A DNA stretch of 26,198 nucleotides from the NCBI GenBank assembly GCA_046154695.1, contig JBJXFI010000450.1, forward strand, positions 1-26,198. The letters are read 5' to 3'. The notes under the pieces were generated by a model. That model had not been told where the DNA came from. It searched no databases and saw only the letters and a program-made list of their open reading frames with translations. Below, one piece after another: positions 1 through 7,490 of this stretch (position 1 is the stretch's first letter; every line of letters begins with the position of its first letter). A program made the translations under genes and the position numbers. The stretch comes from DALYLB01 sp046154695. Its GTDB lineage: Bacteria > Acidobacteriota > Blastocatellia > RBC074.

Positions 1-1
1 C

Positions 2-145
2 ACCGCCCCGCACCCGCAGACGATCGACAACTACTTCAGCGTGCAGATCCTGCAGACCATCGACAGCATGCTCAAGGACTACTCCGCGGACGGATACAAT
101 TCGTATTACGATCTGGCGACGAGGCGGAGTCTGGAGTTGAAGTGA
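2..145 (+). CDS. C-terminal fragment of an unidentified protein
   Basis: The window opens inside a gene. The second frame reads 47 residues without a stop and ends at TGA 143-145 with a C-terminus of ATRRSLELK. The fragment is rich in Tyr and Asp (NYFS, DYSADGYNSYYD). I do not recognise a family from so short a tail. Its reality is supported by natural-looking protein composition and by the end-to-end arrangement with the leftward phosphohexomutase gene that stops at 216. The 70 bases between the two genes hold GC-rich short palindromes but no clear terminator with a T-run. Confidence 0.5.
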   Translation, partial: TAPHPQTIDNYFSVQILQTIDSMLKDYSADGYNSYYDLATRRSLELK

Positions 146-215
146 GACCGGACCCAGTCCCAGTGGGGTAAGAGTTCGCGTCTTTGCGCGCGTTCAGGCC
201 GCGGGGCCGCGGGTT

Positions 216-1634
216 TCAGGCGCGGGCCATCTCCTCGCCCGCATCCATCAGCGTCTTCATTTTTTGGACAGACGTCGCTTCGCAATAGACGCGGAGGACG
301 GGTTCGGTGCCGGATTGGCGGAAGAGGATCCAGCTCTCGTCCGCGAAGATGAGCTTGGTTCCGTCGAGGGTGGCGATCTTCTCGACCTTGAAGCCGGCGA
401 ACTGTTCCGGGGTCTTTTCGCGCAGATCGGAGACGAGCCGGAGTCCGGATTCGATGGGAATGTGCAGGTCGCGGCGTTCGAAATGGAATTCGCCGAATTC
501 GCGCCAGATGTCGCGGACGAGTTCGGAGGGCTTTCTGCCCGCGGCGAGGACGGCTTCGAGCAGAACGAGGCTGTTGAAGATGCCGTCGCGCTCAGGGATG
601 TGCCCTCGAACGCCGATTCCGCCCGATTCCTCGCCGCCGATGAGAAAATCGTTCGCGGGATCGAGCATGATCTCGCCGATATGCTTGAAGCCGATCGGCG
701 TCTCGAAGAGCCGGAAGCCGAAGCTTTCGGCAATCCGGCGCACGATGACGGACTGGGAGAAGGTGCGGACGACCGAGCCCTTCATTCCCTTTCGCCGGGC
801 GAGGTGAAGAAGCATGATCATCAGGATCTGGTGCGTGTTGATATATTCGCCGCGCTCGTCCATCGCCCCGACGCGATCGGCGTCACCGTCGGTCACGAGT
901 GCCAGCAGCGCGCCGCGCTCGCGGATCGTGCGCGAGGTCAATTCCAGATTCCAGGGCATGGGCTCAGGCAGGACGTTGCCGAAAAGCGGGTCCCGGTCGG
1001 CGCGAATCGTCTCGACGCGAATCCGGCCGCCGGCGAGCAGGGTCTCGATCCACCGGCCGCCGGTGCCGTGCATCGGGTCCGCGATGACCAGCGCGTCGGC
1101 GTTTCGCAGCGCGCGGATGTCGACGAAATTCTCGATGTGCCGCCGATAATCGTCCGGCGGCTCGACCACGCGAGCCAGGCCGGCCGCCTTCGCCTCATCC
1201 AGCGTCATTCGCTTCGGCGGCGTGGCGCCGATCAACTTTTCGATTTCGTCGGTGATTTTCGGCGTGGCCGAGCCGCCATAGGGAGCCTTGAACTTGAAGC
1301 CGTTGAAGTCGGGCGGATTGTGCGAAGCGGTGATCAGGATTCCGCCATCGAGCCCGCGCCGCTTGACCTCGAACGAAACGAGCGGCGTCGGCACATCGTG
1401 CGCGTAGAGATCGACGGCCACCCCGTTCCCGGCCACCACCTCCGCCGCGCGCTGCGCAAAGTTCTCGGAAGCGAACCGCCGGTCGTATCCCACCAGCATC
1501 GCCAGCGCCGCGCCCGGCTTGGTCTTCCTGATGTAATCCACCAGGGCCTGCGTCACAATCTCGACGTTTGCGAAGGTGAAATCCTCCGCGATCCGGGCTC
1601 GCCAGCCGTCCGTGCCAAATTTAATTGTCGCCAT
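216..1634 (-). CDS. Phosphoglucomutase/phosphomannomutase family protein
   Basis: 472 aa, full length for the alpha-D-phosphohexomutase superfamily, which moves phosphate between C6 and C1 of a hexose. All four signature sites are visible: the phosphoserine loop TASHNPP (Ser about 104), the metal loop DGDADR (249-254), the sugar-binding loop GEESGG (about 334-339) and the phosphate-binding loop SGTEP (441-445). The N-terminus KFGTDGWRA is typical. It begins 4 bases after the stop of the nucleotidyltransferase gene, so the two are almost certainly co-transcribed and coupled. Together they would convert hexose-6-phosphate to hexose-1-phosphate and then to an NDP-sugar for envelope polysaccharide. 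Sugar specificity (glucose, mannose or glucosamine) cannot be settled from motifs, so no symbol is given. Confidence 0.93.
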   Translation of the reverse strand: MATIKFGTDGWRARIAEDFTFANVEIVTQALVDYIRKTKPGAALAMLVGYDRRFASENFAQRAAEVVAGNGVAVDLYAHDVPTPLVSFEVKRRGLDGGILITASHNPPDFNGFKFKAPYGGSATPKITDEIEKLIGATPPKRMTLDEAKAAGLARVVEPPDDYRRHIENFVDIRALRNADALVIADPMHGTGGRWIETLLAGGRIRVETIRADRDPLFGNVLPEPMPWNLELTSRTIRERGALLALVTDGDADRVGAMDERGEYINTHQILMIMLLHLARRKGMKGSVVRTFSQSVIVRRIAESFGFRLFETPIGFKHIGEIMLDPANDFLIGGEESGGIGVRGHIPERDGIFNSLVLLEAVLAAGRKPSELVRDIWREFGEFHFERRDLHIPIESGLRLVSDLREKTPEQFAGFKVEKIATLDGTKLIFADESWILFRQSGTEPVLRVYCEATSVQKMKTLMDAGEEMARA

Positions 1635-1638
1635 AACT

Positions 1639-2673
1639 TCAGATAATCGAATAATCGGTCAGCGAGGTCTTGTCTCCCAGCACTACGCCATCGACCCGGG
1701 AGTTTCGCCCGATGATCCCGCTCTTGCCGATGATCGAGTTGCGAACCTCCGCCGCCTTGCCGACGCGCGTCCCCGCGAGCAGCACCGAATTCTCGACCCG
1801 CGCGCGCTCCTCCACGATGCAGTTCGCCCCCAGCACCGAATTGGTGATCTCGACGCCCGCCTTGAGCGAGCAGCTCGGGTCGATCACCGTGCGCGCATCG
1901 ACGCGCGGCGCCTCGCCCTCGGGCGAATTGCCGTTGAGCTGCGCGCGGGAGATCTCGAAGCTGCCGACCCGCCCGTTAATCAGATCGTCATTCGCCTGCA
2001 GATACCGCTGCGGCGTCCCGATGTCCAGCCAATAACCTTCCCACGTGAAGGCGTAAAACGGCTCGTTGTTCGCGAGAAGCGCCGGAAAGAGCTGGTATTC
2101 AAACGAAAACTTCTCTCCGGCGGGAATGTAATCGAGGATGTGCGGCTCCAGCACATAGACCCCCGCATTGATCGTGTTGCAGGTGATCTGGTCCGGTTTC
2201 GGCTTCTCCAGAAACCGGCGGACGCGGCCGTCGGCCTCCGTCTCGACCAGTCCGTAGGCCGAAGGGTTCTCGACCGGCGTGAGCACGATCGTCGCCGCCG
2301 CCTTCTTCTCCCGATGGTGCGCAATGACACCCGCAATGTCGATATCGGTCAGGATATCGCCATTGAAGATCACCGAGGTATCGGTCAGGTTCGCGGCCGC
2401 GTTCTTGTAGGCTCCCGCCGTTCCCAGCGGAGATGCCTCCACCGTATACCGGATTCGAAGACCCATCTCGTCGCCGTCGCCGAAAATATCCGCAATCTTC
2501 GTCGGTTGGTAAGAGAGCGAAAGGGTGATGTCCCTGATTCCCGCCTGCTTCAGAATTTCAATCTGATAGAAGAGAAATGGCCGATTGACGATCGGAACGA
2601 CAGGTTTCGGAGTGTGGATTGTCAGTGGTCGCAGGCGCGTGCCTTCACCGCCCGCCAGTATAAGAGCTTGCAT
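1639..2673 (-). CDS. Sugar-1-phosphate nucleotidyltransferase with left-handed beta-helix tail
   Basis: 344 aa. The N-terminal Rossmann-like domain carries the nucleotide-binding signature LAGGEGTRLRPLT (6-18) with Lys-Pro at 23-24, the LGTAGA loop (83-88) and the metal-binding FNGD (Asp about 106). The last 90 or so residues are hexapeptide-like repeats (VIDPSCSLKAGVEITNS, RVGKAAEVRNS), a left-handed beta-helix as in GMPPB-like mannose-1-phosphate guanylyltransferases and glucose-1-phosphate transferases. The reading frame is open further upstream to 2967, but the family's N-terminus begins exactly at MQALILAGG, so I place the start at 2673. A purine-rich GGAAGGAG lies about 15 bases upstream. 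It is the first gene of a pair with the phosphohexomutase. Confidence 0.92.
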   Translation of the reverse strand: MQALILAGGEGTRLRPLTIHTPKPVVPIVNRPFLFYQIEILKQAGIRDITLSLSYQPTKIADIFGDGDEMGLRIRYTVEASPLGTAGAYKNAAANLTDTSVIFNGDILTDIDIAGVIAHHREKKAAATIVLTPVENPSAYGLVETEADGRVRRFLEKPKPDQITCNTINAGVYVLEPHILDYIPAGEKFSFEYQLFPALLANNEPFYAFTWEGYWLDIGTPQRYLQANDDLINGRVGSFEISRAQLNGNSPEGEAPRVDARTVIDPSCSLKAGVEITNSVLGANCIVEERARVENSVLLAGTRVGKAAEVRNSIIGKSGIIGRNSRVDGVVLGDKTSLTDYSII

Positions 2674-2753
2674 CAGAACAGATGACGACTCCTTCCAAAT
2701 GAATCTGTCCCACGAATCACCGGCCCGAAATTTTCCCGGAACGGCAAGCGGGC

Positions 2754-2782
2754 AGTGTAGCATCCGCTCTTCCGTTTGCCAA
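2754..2782 (-). promoter_or_regulatory. Predicted sigma70-type promoter of the nucleotidyltransferase/phosphohexomutase operon
   Basis: On the minus strand, TTGGCA (2782-2777) is separated by 17 bases from TACACT (2759-2754). This is a near-consensus -35/-10 pair about 80 bases upstream of the start at 2673. Predicted from sequence only. Confidence 0.5.
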
Positions 2783-2843
2783 TCATTGTTTCCGGGCGCT
2801 TCCGCCGGGGATTCCATGAGAGGAAAGCCGATCGATCTCCGGC

Positions 2844-2871
2844 TTGACATGAACATATCGATAACGATACT
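2844..2871 (+). promoter_or_regulatory. Predicted sigma70-type promoter of hrcA
   Basis: A perfect -35 TTGACA (2844-2849), a 16-base spacer and a -10-like GATACT (2866-2871) lie in an AT-rich patch. The predicted transcription start, near 2878, falls on a half-CIRCE-like sequence CAGTGCTAT (2877-2885), leaving a leader of about 100 bases before the hrcA ATG at 2979. Predicted from sequence only. Confidence 0.5.
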
Positions 2872-2978
2872 TTTAACAGTGCTATCCTGAACCCTGGCTT
2901 GCCCCTGGTCATCGTGCGGCCCGCTCCCAATGAGCACGAGACGAGCGCGGAAGTGACCGCGAGACAACGCGATAAAAG

Positions 2979-4091
2979 ATGAATCGAGTTGACACCGACA
3001 TATTGGATGATCGCAGTCGTGAAATGCTTGCCCTGCTCATCAGGACGCATATCAGCACGGGCGAGCCCGTGGGATCGCGCACGATTTCGAAATTGACGCG
3101 CGAGGGCCTGTCGGCGGCAACGGTCCGAAACATCATCTCCGACCTGGAGGAGACGGGCTATCTGGAGCAGCCGCACACCTCGGCGGGGCGCGTTCCGAGC
3201 GACAAGGGATACCGGTTTTACGTCGATCACATCCTCGAACAAACGGCGCTCTCCCCGTCGGATGAGAGCACGATCCAGCACGGCCTGCTGATCGGGAATC
3301 AAGGCCGGTCCCGGTCGAGCGCCGAGCAGGTGATGTCCCGCGCCTCTCATCTGCTCTCTCACCTGTCGGGCAGCGTGGGGATTGTCGTATTGCCGAACAT
3401 CGTTTACGACATCATCAAACACATCGATTTCGTTCGCCTGGATGACGGGCGAATTCTGGTGATCACGGTCTCGCGGGCGGGGCTGGTGCAGGATCGCCTC
3501 GTGAAAATCGACGAGGACCTGACACAGGACGAGTTGAACCGCACGGCGAATTTCGTCAACGAGAGCTTTGCGGGACTGAGCCTGTCATCGATCCGCGTGG
3601 AGTTGATCAAGCGGCTGTCCGAGGAGCAGGCGCTCTATGACCAGCTTCTCAAGAACGCCATCCTTCTTTGCGAGCAGGGCTCGAACGAGGAAGGGCAGCC
3701 CGATCCCGAGGTCTTCGTCGAGGGCGCCTCGAACATCATCACCAACCCGGATTTCAACGATCTTTCGAGACTGCGCGAGATTTTGCGCGTCTTCGAGGAG
3801 AAGAACCGGCTCGTCAAGATCCTGAGCGAATGCCTCTCGCAATCGGCAAACCCGCCGCTTCCGCTCCAACTGCCTGTGGGGATTCGAATCGGCGCGGAAA
3901 ACACGCTCCCGATGCTTCGGGGATGCACGATCATCAGCTCCTCCTACAGCTACGGCGACCAGATCATCGGCAGCATTGGCGTGGTCGGCCCCGTACGGAT
4001 GGAGTACGCCCGCACGATCGGCGTCGTCAGCTATATCGCCCGGCTCCTCGAGCGGATTCTCACCGAGCTTCCCGCGCGTTCCGCCAATTAG
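2979..4091 (+). CDS. hrcA: Heat-inducible transcription repressor HrcA
   Basis: 370 aa, slightly longer than the usual 340-350. HrcA represses chaperone genes by binding CIRCE operators and is itself kept active by GroEL. The N-terminal winged-helix domain is clear: RSREMLALLIRTHISTGEPVGS, then the recognition helix region LSAATVRNIISDLEETGYL and the wing QPHTSAGRVPSDKGYRFYV. The central GAF-like part (VFVEGASNIITNPDF) and the C-terminal RIGAENTLPMLRGCTIISSSYSYGDQIIGSIGVVGPVRMEY are classic HrcA. The ATG at 2979 gives the expected N-terminus although the Shine-Dalgarno sequence is weak. dnaJ follows 151 bases later. I find only a CIRCE half-site upstream, so autoregulation through a standard operator is not evident. 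Confidence 0.95.
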   Translation: MNRVDTDILDDRSREMLALLIRTHISTGEPVGSRTISKLTREGLSAATVRNIISDLEETGYLEQPHTSAGRVPSDKGYRFYVDHILEQTALSPSDESTIQHGLLIGNQGRSRSSAEQVMSRASHLLSHLSGSVGIVVLPNIVYDIIKHIDFVRLDDGRILVITVSRAGLVQDRLVKIDEDLTQDELNRTANFVNESFAGLSLSSIRVELIKRLSEEQALYDQLLKNAILLCEQGSNEEGQPDPEVFVEGASNIITNPDFNDLSRLREILRVFEEKNRLVKILSECLSQSANPPLPLQLPVGIRIGAENTLPMLRGCTIISSSYSYGDQIIGSIGVVGPVRMEYARTIGVVSYIARLLERILTELPARSAN

Positions 4092-4117
4092 GCCGGCGAG
4101 CCGCCCCACGGCCGCGC

Positions 4118-4146
4118 TTGTTGATCAATCAACCTCCATTTATAAT
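4118..4146 (+). promoter_or_regulatory. Predicted promoter inside the hrcA-dnaJ gap
   Basis: TTGTTG (4118-4123), a 17-base spacer and a perfect TATAAT (4141-4146) lie between hrcA and dnaJ. Transcription would start near 4153, giving dnaJ its own promoter. An in-frame GTG at 4156 sits only about 3 bases downstream of that start, so a leaderless, longer DnaJ is conceivable, although the TTG at 4243 is better supported. Confidence 0.5.
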
Positions 4147-4223
4147 CCCGGGTTTGTGAAGCCGCAGGAATCAAGCGCATACGCCGTTGGCGGAGGAGGT
4201 TTCGCCGGTGAATGCAAGTCAGC

Positions 4224-4245
4224 AGGAAGAGGAATCATCACTTTG
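4224..4245 (+). promoter_or_regulatory. Ribosome binding site deciding the dnaJ TTG start
   Basis: AGGAAGAGG (4224-4232) lies 10 bases before TTG 4243-4245. No in-frame ATG exists in the gap, and this TTG yields the canonical DnaJ N-terminus SKRDYYEVLGV. Confidence 0.6.
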
Positions 4246-5352
4246 AGCAAGAGAGATTATTATGAAGTGCTCGGCGTCGGCCGGAACGCGACGGATCAGG
4301 AGCTGAAGAGCGCGTATCGGAAGCTGGCGATGCAGCATCACCCGGACCGCAATCCGGGGAATGCCGAGGCGGAAGAGAAGTTCAAAGAGATCAATGAAGC
4401 CTATGCCGTTCTGTCGAGCGGAGACACACGGGCGAAGTACGATCGGTTCGGTCACGCGGGCGTGGGAAATTCCGCGGCGTCCGGGGCATGGAATGAGACG
4501 GGGTTCGGGGGATTCGAGGATCTGCTCGGCGATCTGTTCGGAGACATCTTCGGGGGACGGAGCGGGCGGCGGAGCGGACCGGCGCGCGGATCGGACCTGC
4601 GATACGACATGGAGATCACGCTCGAACAGGCGGCGGCCGGCCATAAGACCACGATCACCATTCCCCGCCTCGAAAGTTGCGCCACCTGCAGCGGAAGCGG
4701 GGCCGCGCCCGGCACATCGCCGGTGACGTGCAGCGGCTGCGGAGGCGCGGGCCAGGTCCGGTTTCAACAGGGCTTCTTCTCGGTCAGCCGCACATGCAGC
4801 CAATGTCGCGGCGCGGGCCGCATGATCGCCGATCCCTGCAAGACATGCCGCGGACAGGGCCGCATCGAAAAGGAGCAGAATCTCGACATCAAGATTCCGG
4901 CCGGCGTCGACACGGGCGCGCGGCTGCGCCTGGCCAATGAAGGCGAGGCCGGCGCCGGCGGCGGGCCGCACGGCGATCTGTTCGTCGTCATTCATGTTCG
5001 TGAACACGAACTTTTCGAGCGGCAGGGCAACAACCTCTACGTCAACGTCACCATCACCTTCTCCCAGGCCGCGCTCGGCGCCGAGATCAATGTCCCGACG
5101 CTCGACGGCGAGGACACCCTGACCGTCCCCGAGGGAACGCAGACCGGCTCCATCTTTCGTTTGAAGGGCAAGGGCATCGTCTCGCTGCAGGGGCAGGGCC
5201 GCGGCGACCTCTTCGTCGTGACGACCATTCTTACGCCCACGCGCCTGACGCGGGATCAACGCCGCCTCCTCGAACAATTCGCCCTCGAAGAGAAACAGAC
5301 CGATGGCCCCGCTCGCCGCTTCGGCAACAAGGTCAAGGATATCTTCAGCTAA
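4243..5352 (+). CDS. dnaJ: Chaperone protein DnaJ (type I Hsp40)
   Basis: 369 aa from a TTG start, normal length for DnaJ. DnaJ delivers unfolded substrates to DnaK and stimulates its ATPase in the cytoplasm. Domains in order: J domain (about 1-70) with the essential HPD at 33-35, a Gly/Phe-rich linker (GFGGFEDLLGDLFGDIFGG, about 87-105), a zinc-finger domain with four CxxCxGxG modules (CATCSGSG 146, CSGCGGAG 163, CSQCRGAG 185, CKTCRGQG 199), and the two C-terminal substrate-binding beta domains. All eight zinc cysteines are present, so it is a full type I protein rather than CbpA. It follows hrcA directly; grpE and dnaK are absent from the window. A TATAAT promoter in the gap suggests transcription separate from hrcA. 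Confidence 0.96.
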   Translation: MSKRDYYEVLGVGRNATDQELKSAYRKLAMQHHPDRNPGNAEAEEKFKEINEAYAVLSSGDTRAKYDRFGHAGVGNSAASGAWNETGFGGFEDLLGDLFGDIFGGRSGRRSGPARGSDLRYDMEITLEQAAAGHKTTITIPRLESCATCSGSGAAPGTSPVTCSGCGGAGQVRFQQGFFSVSRTCSQCRGAGRMIADPCKTCRGQGRIEKEQNLDIKIPAGVDTGARLRLANEGEAGAGGGPHGDLFVVIHVREHELFERQGNNLYVNVTITFSQAALGAEINVPTLDGEDTLTVPEGTQTGSIFRLKGKGIVSLQGQGRGDLFVVTTILTPTRLTRDQRRLLEQFALEEKQTDGPARRFGNKVKDIFS

Positions 5353-5382
5353 AACGGTTCTTCCTGCTCGCGATTTCAGTTT

Positions 5383-6702
5383 TCACTTCGCTGGGGCGGC
5401 CGCCTTTCTGAGATAGACAGAGCCGCTGAAGGTGGAGGCGCGAACCTCGGCGCCGCCCTTGCCGACGACTCCGGTGAGCGTGCCGCGCGCGGAGACGGCG
5501 GGCCCCTGGCCGAGGGTGACGGGGAAATCGGTCTTGATCGATCCGCCGTGGCTGCGCGCGCCCAGATTGAACTGGCTGTCGGGCGGAAGAATCAGAATGA
5601 CATTCCCGCTGAAGCTCTCCAGCTCATAGTGCCCGTCTTCGAACAATGGGCCGGTGAAGCGGACTTCCCCGCTTGTGGCCTTTGCCGACAGATTGCGGCT
5701 CTCGACGTTGGCGAGCCGGATACCGCCGCTGGTCGTTCGCGCCTCCACGCGGCCTTTGACGTCGGTCAGCTCGACCGAGCCGCTCACCGAGATGGCGCGC
5801 GCGCCGCCGGCGACGTTTCGCAGCGCGACCCCGCCGCTCACGGAACTGGCGGAAACGTAGCCGCGGGCGCTCGTGACCGTGACGGAATCGCTGAGGGTCT
5901 GCGCCTGCACATCGCCGCCGATGTCGTTGATCGTGATGCCGCCGCTCAGGGAGCGCACGACGGCGCGGCCGCCGATCTTTTCCAGGCGGACCGAGCCGCT
6001 TTGCGCGCTGGCCGTAATATCGTCGCGGACCTGGACGGCGCGCACATTGCCGCTGCGGCTGATGGCATACGCCCGGGCGCCCGCTTCCTCGATGACCACA
6101 TCCCCGCTCGACGTGTCGACATGCACTTCTCCCCTGACGCGAATCGCCGTCACATTGCCGCTGCGGGAATTGAGCGCCGCCGCGCCATCGATCTCCCCGG
6201 CGGAGAGCGCGCCGCTCCGCGAACCGGCGGCGACCCGCTGGACGGGCCCTAGAATCGTGATGTCTCCGCTCGCGGTGTTGATCGGATCGAGGATCGCCGT
6301 CCTGGGAACCCGCAGCTCATAATCGACCGAAATGTTCATCTGCCGGCCAAAGGGGTAGACGGTCTGAATGTCGATCTTCTCCCGTGTTGCGGTGACCTGA
6401 ATCCGAACCTGTTCGAGCTCCTCTTCGCGGCCGCCGCGCCTGACCGCGTCGACCCTCACCCGGTTCTCGCTCCACCCGCTGATGCGAATGTTGCCGCTCG
6501 AATTGCTTACGGTGACGATGCCGTTCGGCGCCAGCTCATAGACCTCGTGGAACTCCCGCCCCTGCGCCCCGGCGGCTCCGCAAAACACATAAACCATCGC
6601 GAAAAACAGCCACAAACTGGCCCTGCCTCCCGCGGCGGCGATTCCGATTTCGCCAGGTGTTGCCCCAACCATTGCCATTCTCAAAACGCTGTCTCCTCTC
6701 AC
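5383..6702 (-). CDS. Secreted DUF4097-family beta-solenoid protein
   Basis: 439 aa. A hydrophobic signal segment (LWLFFAMVYVFCGAAGA, about 29-45) precedes a mature region made almost entirely of about 15 short beta repeats with a recurring S-G-x-V/I pattern (SGNIRI, SGDITI, SGNVTA, SGSVRL, SGGVAL, SGSVEL, SGNVIL, SGSVYL). This is the DUF4097/DUF4098 right-handed solenoid fold, exported and of unknown molecular function. The GTG start at 6702 overlaps the TGA of the anti-sigma gene by four bases (GTGA), a typical coupled arrangement, but it leaves an unusually long stretch before the signal core. ATG codons at 6678 and 6672 are alternatives. As the last gene of the sigma/anti-sigma operon it is probably an envelope effector or sensor of that system. 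Confidence 0.85.
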   Translation of the reverse strand: MRGDSVLRMAMVGATPGEIGIAAAGGRASLWLFFAMVYVFCGAAGAQGREFHEVYELAPNGIVTVSNSSGNIRISGWSENRVRVDAVRRGGREEELEQVRIQVTATREKIDIQTVYPFGRQMNISVDYELRVPRTAILDPINTASGDITILGPVQRVAAGSRSGALSAGEIDGAAALNSRSGNVTAIRVRGEVHVDTSSGDVVIEEAGARAYAISRSGNVRAVQVRDDITASAQSGSVRLEKIGGRAVVRSLSGGITINDIGGDVQAQTLSDSVTVTSARGYVSASSVSGGVALRNVAGGARAISVSGSVELTDVKGRVEARTTSGGIRLANVESRNLSAKATSGEVRFTGPLFEDGHYELESFSGNVILILPPDSQFNLGARSHGGSIKTDFPVTLGQGPAVSARGTLTGVVGKGGAEVRASTFSGSVYLRKAAAPAK

Positions 6703-7490
6703 CTCATCGCGATATCCTGCATCAGCTCGATCTTCCTCGCGTAGGCCGCGAGCAAAAACTGTCCCGCTGTAACATCGTCCGGATCGGCGCGCAGGGCGCG
6801 GCGGCTCCGGGCGATCGAATCGTCGATCAGCGCCAAACTCGATTCATATTCCCGTATGACATTGGAATCGAGGCTGTCCCGCCGTCGGGCGATCGCCTGA
6901 TCGAGCAGCCGGATCGCTCCCTGATACTCGCGCGCGGCGCGCGTGATCTGTTGATTGATCATCTCCTGTTCGGTCAACCGGCGGGCGGGCGGTTGCCGGT
7001 CGACTGCCGGCCGGTTGCCGGTTGCCGGTTGCCGGTCGCCTATCCCCGGCCGGTTGTCGGGGGTCGGAGAGACCTGTGGCGTGGGAGGCGCGATCGCCAC
7101 GTCCACGGGGGCGTTTTCGCCGCGCTTGAGCAGAAAGCTCGTCAGGCCGGCCGAGACCGCGATCAGCATCGCGGCGAAGACGGCCTGGCGAAGCACGACG
7201 GGCAGGAGCAGCCATTCGAACCAGCGCGGGCGGTGCGGTTCGGGAACGGCGGCCGGACGGGGCTCCTCCGCGATGCGGGCGCGAATCGCCGTCCACATCC
7301 CGGGGCCGGGAGCGAGGGCCGTCTCTTCGTAAAATCGCGCGAAGACCTCGTTCTCCCGTTCGAGCCGGTCGCGCGCCGCCGCGCACGCCGCGCATTCCGC
7401 CAGATGCGCCCGCACCTCGGCCGACCGCCGCTCGGTCAGCTCGCCGTAAAGAAAGTCTTCCAGCTCTGTCTGACACCGTTCACAATTCAT
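6699..7490 (-). CDS. Membrane anti-sigma factor with zf-HC2 domain
   Basis: 263 aa. The cytoplasmic N-terminus begins MNCERCQTELEDFLYGEL and has the zinc-binding anti-sigma motif H29-x3-C33-x2-C36, with Cys3 or Cys6 as a further ligand. One membrane helix follows (about 103-121, VFAAMLIAVSAGLTSFLL). Then comes a Pro/Arg/Gln-rich linker (about 122-170), partly encoded by tandem GGTTGCC repeats, and a charged, mostly helical outer domain of about 95 residues. It would hold the ECF sigma factor at the membrane until an envelope signal arrives. Its ATG at 7490 overlaps the sigma TGA (ATGA); an ATG two codons upstream (7496) is the alternative. It also overlaps the DUF4097 gene, so all three genes are coupled. 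Confidence 0.88.
   Translation of the reverse strand: MNCERCQTELEDFLYGELTERRSAEVRAHLAECAACAAARDRLERENEVFARFYEETALAPGPGMWTAIRARIAEEPRPAAVPEPHRPRWFEWLLLPVVLRQAVFAAMLIAVSAGLTSFLLKRGENAPVDVAIAPPTPQVSPTPDNRPGIGDRQPATGNRPAVDRQPPARRLTEQEMINQQITRAAREYQGAIRLLDQAIARRRDSLDSNVIREYESSLALIDDSIARSRRALRADPDDVTAGQFLLAAYARKIELMQDIAMR
6991..7060. repeat. GGTTGCC tandem repeat inside the anti-sigma gene
   Basis: About 70 bases dominated by GGTTGCC and GCCGG units, including three tandem GGTTGCC copies at 7013-7033. On the minus strand they encode the low-complexity linker with the repeated words DRQPATGNR and AVDRQPP. The same GCCGG-rich vocabulary recurs at 14261-14303, 18239-18282 and 19674-19727 outside genes or at their very ends. 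Confidence 0.7.

Larger units (their letters stand above)
2674..2978. other. Divergent intergenic region between the nucleotidyltransferase and hrcA
   Basis: These 305 bases hold no convincing gene; the leftward frame is open across most of them but does not look like family sequence. They contain two back-to-back promoter-like pairs, one reading left (2754-2782) and one reading right (2844-2871), plus a half-CIRCE-like site at 2877-2885. The region around 2850-2875 is AT-richer than its surroundings, as expected for promoter DNA in a GC-rich genome. Confidence 0.5.

Noticed and set aside
2859..2885. Possible CIRCE operator upstream of hrcA
   Set aside because: The right half CAGTGCTAT matches 7 of 9, but the left half position reads CGATAACGA and does not match TTAGCACTC. 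Only a half-site remains.
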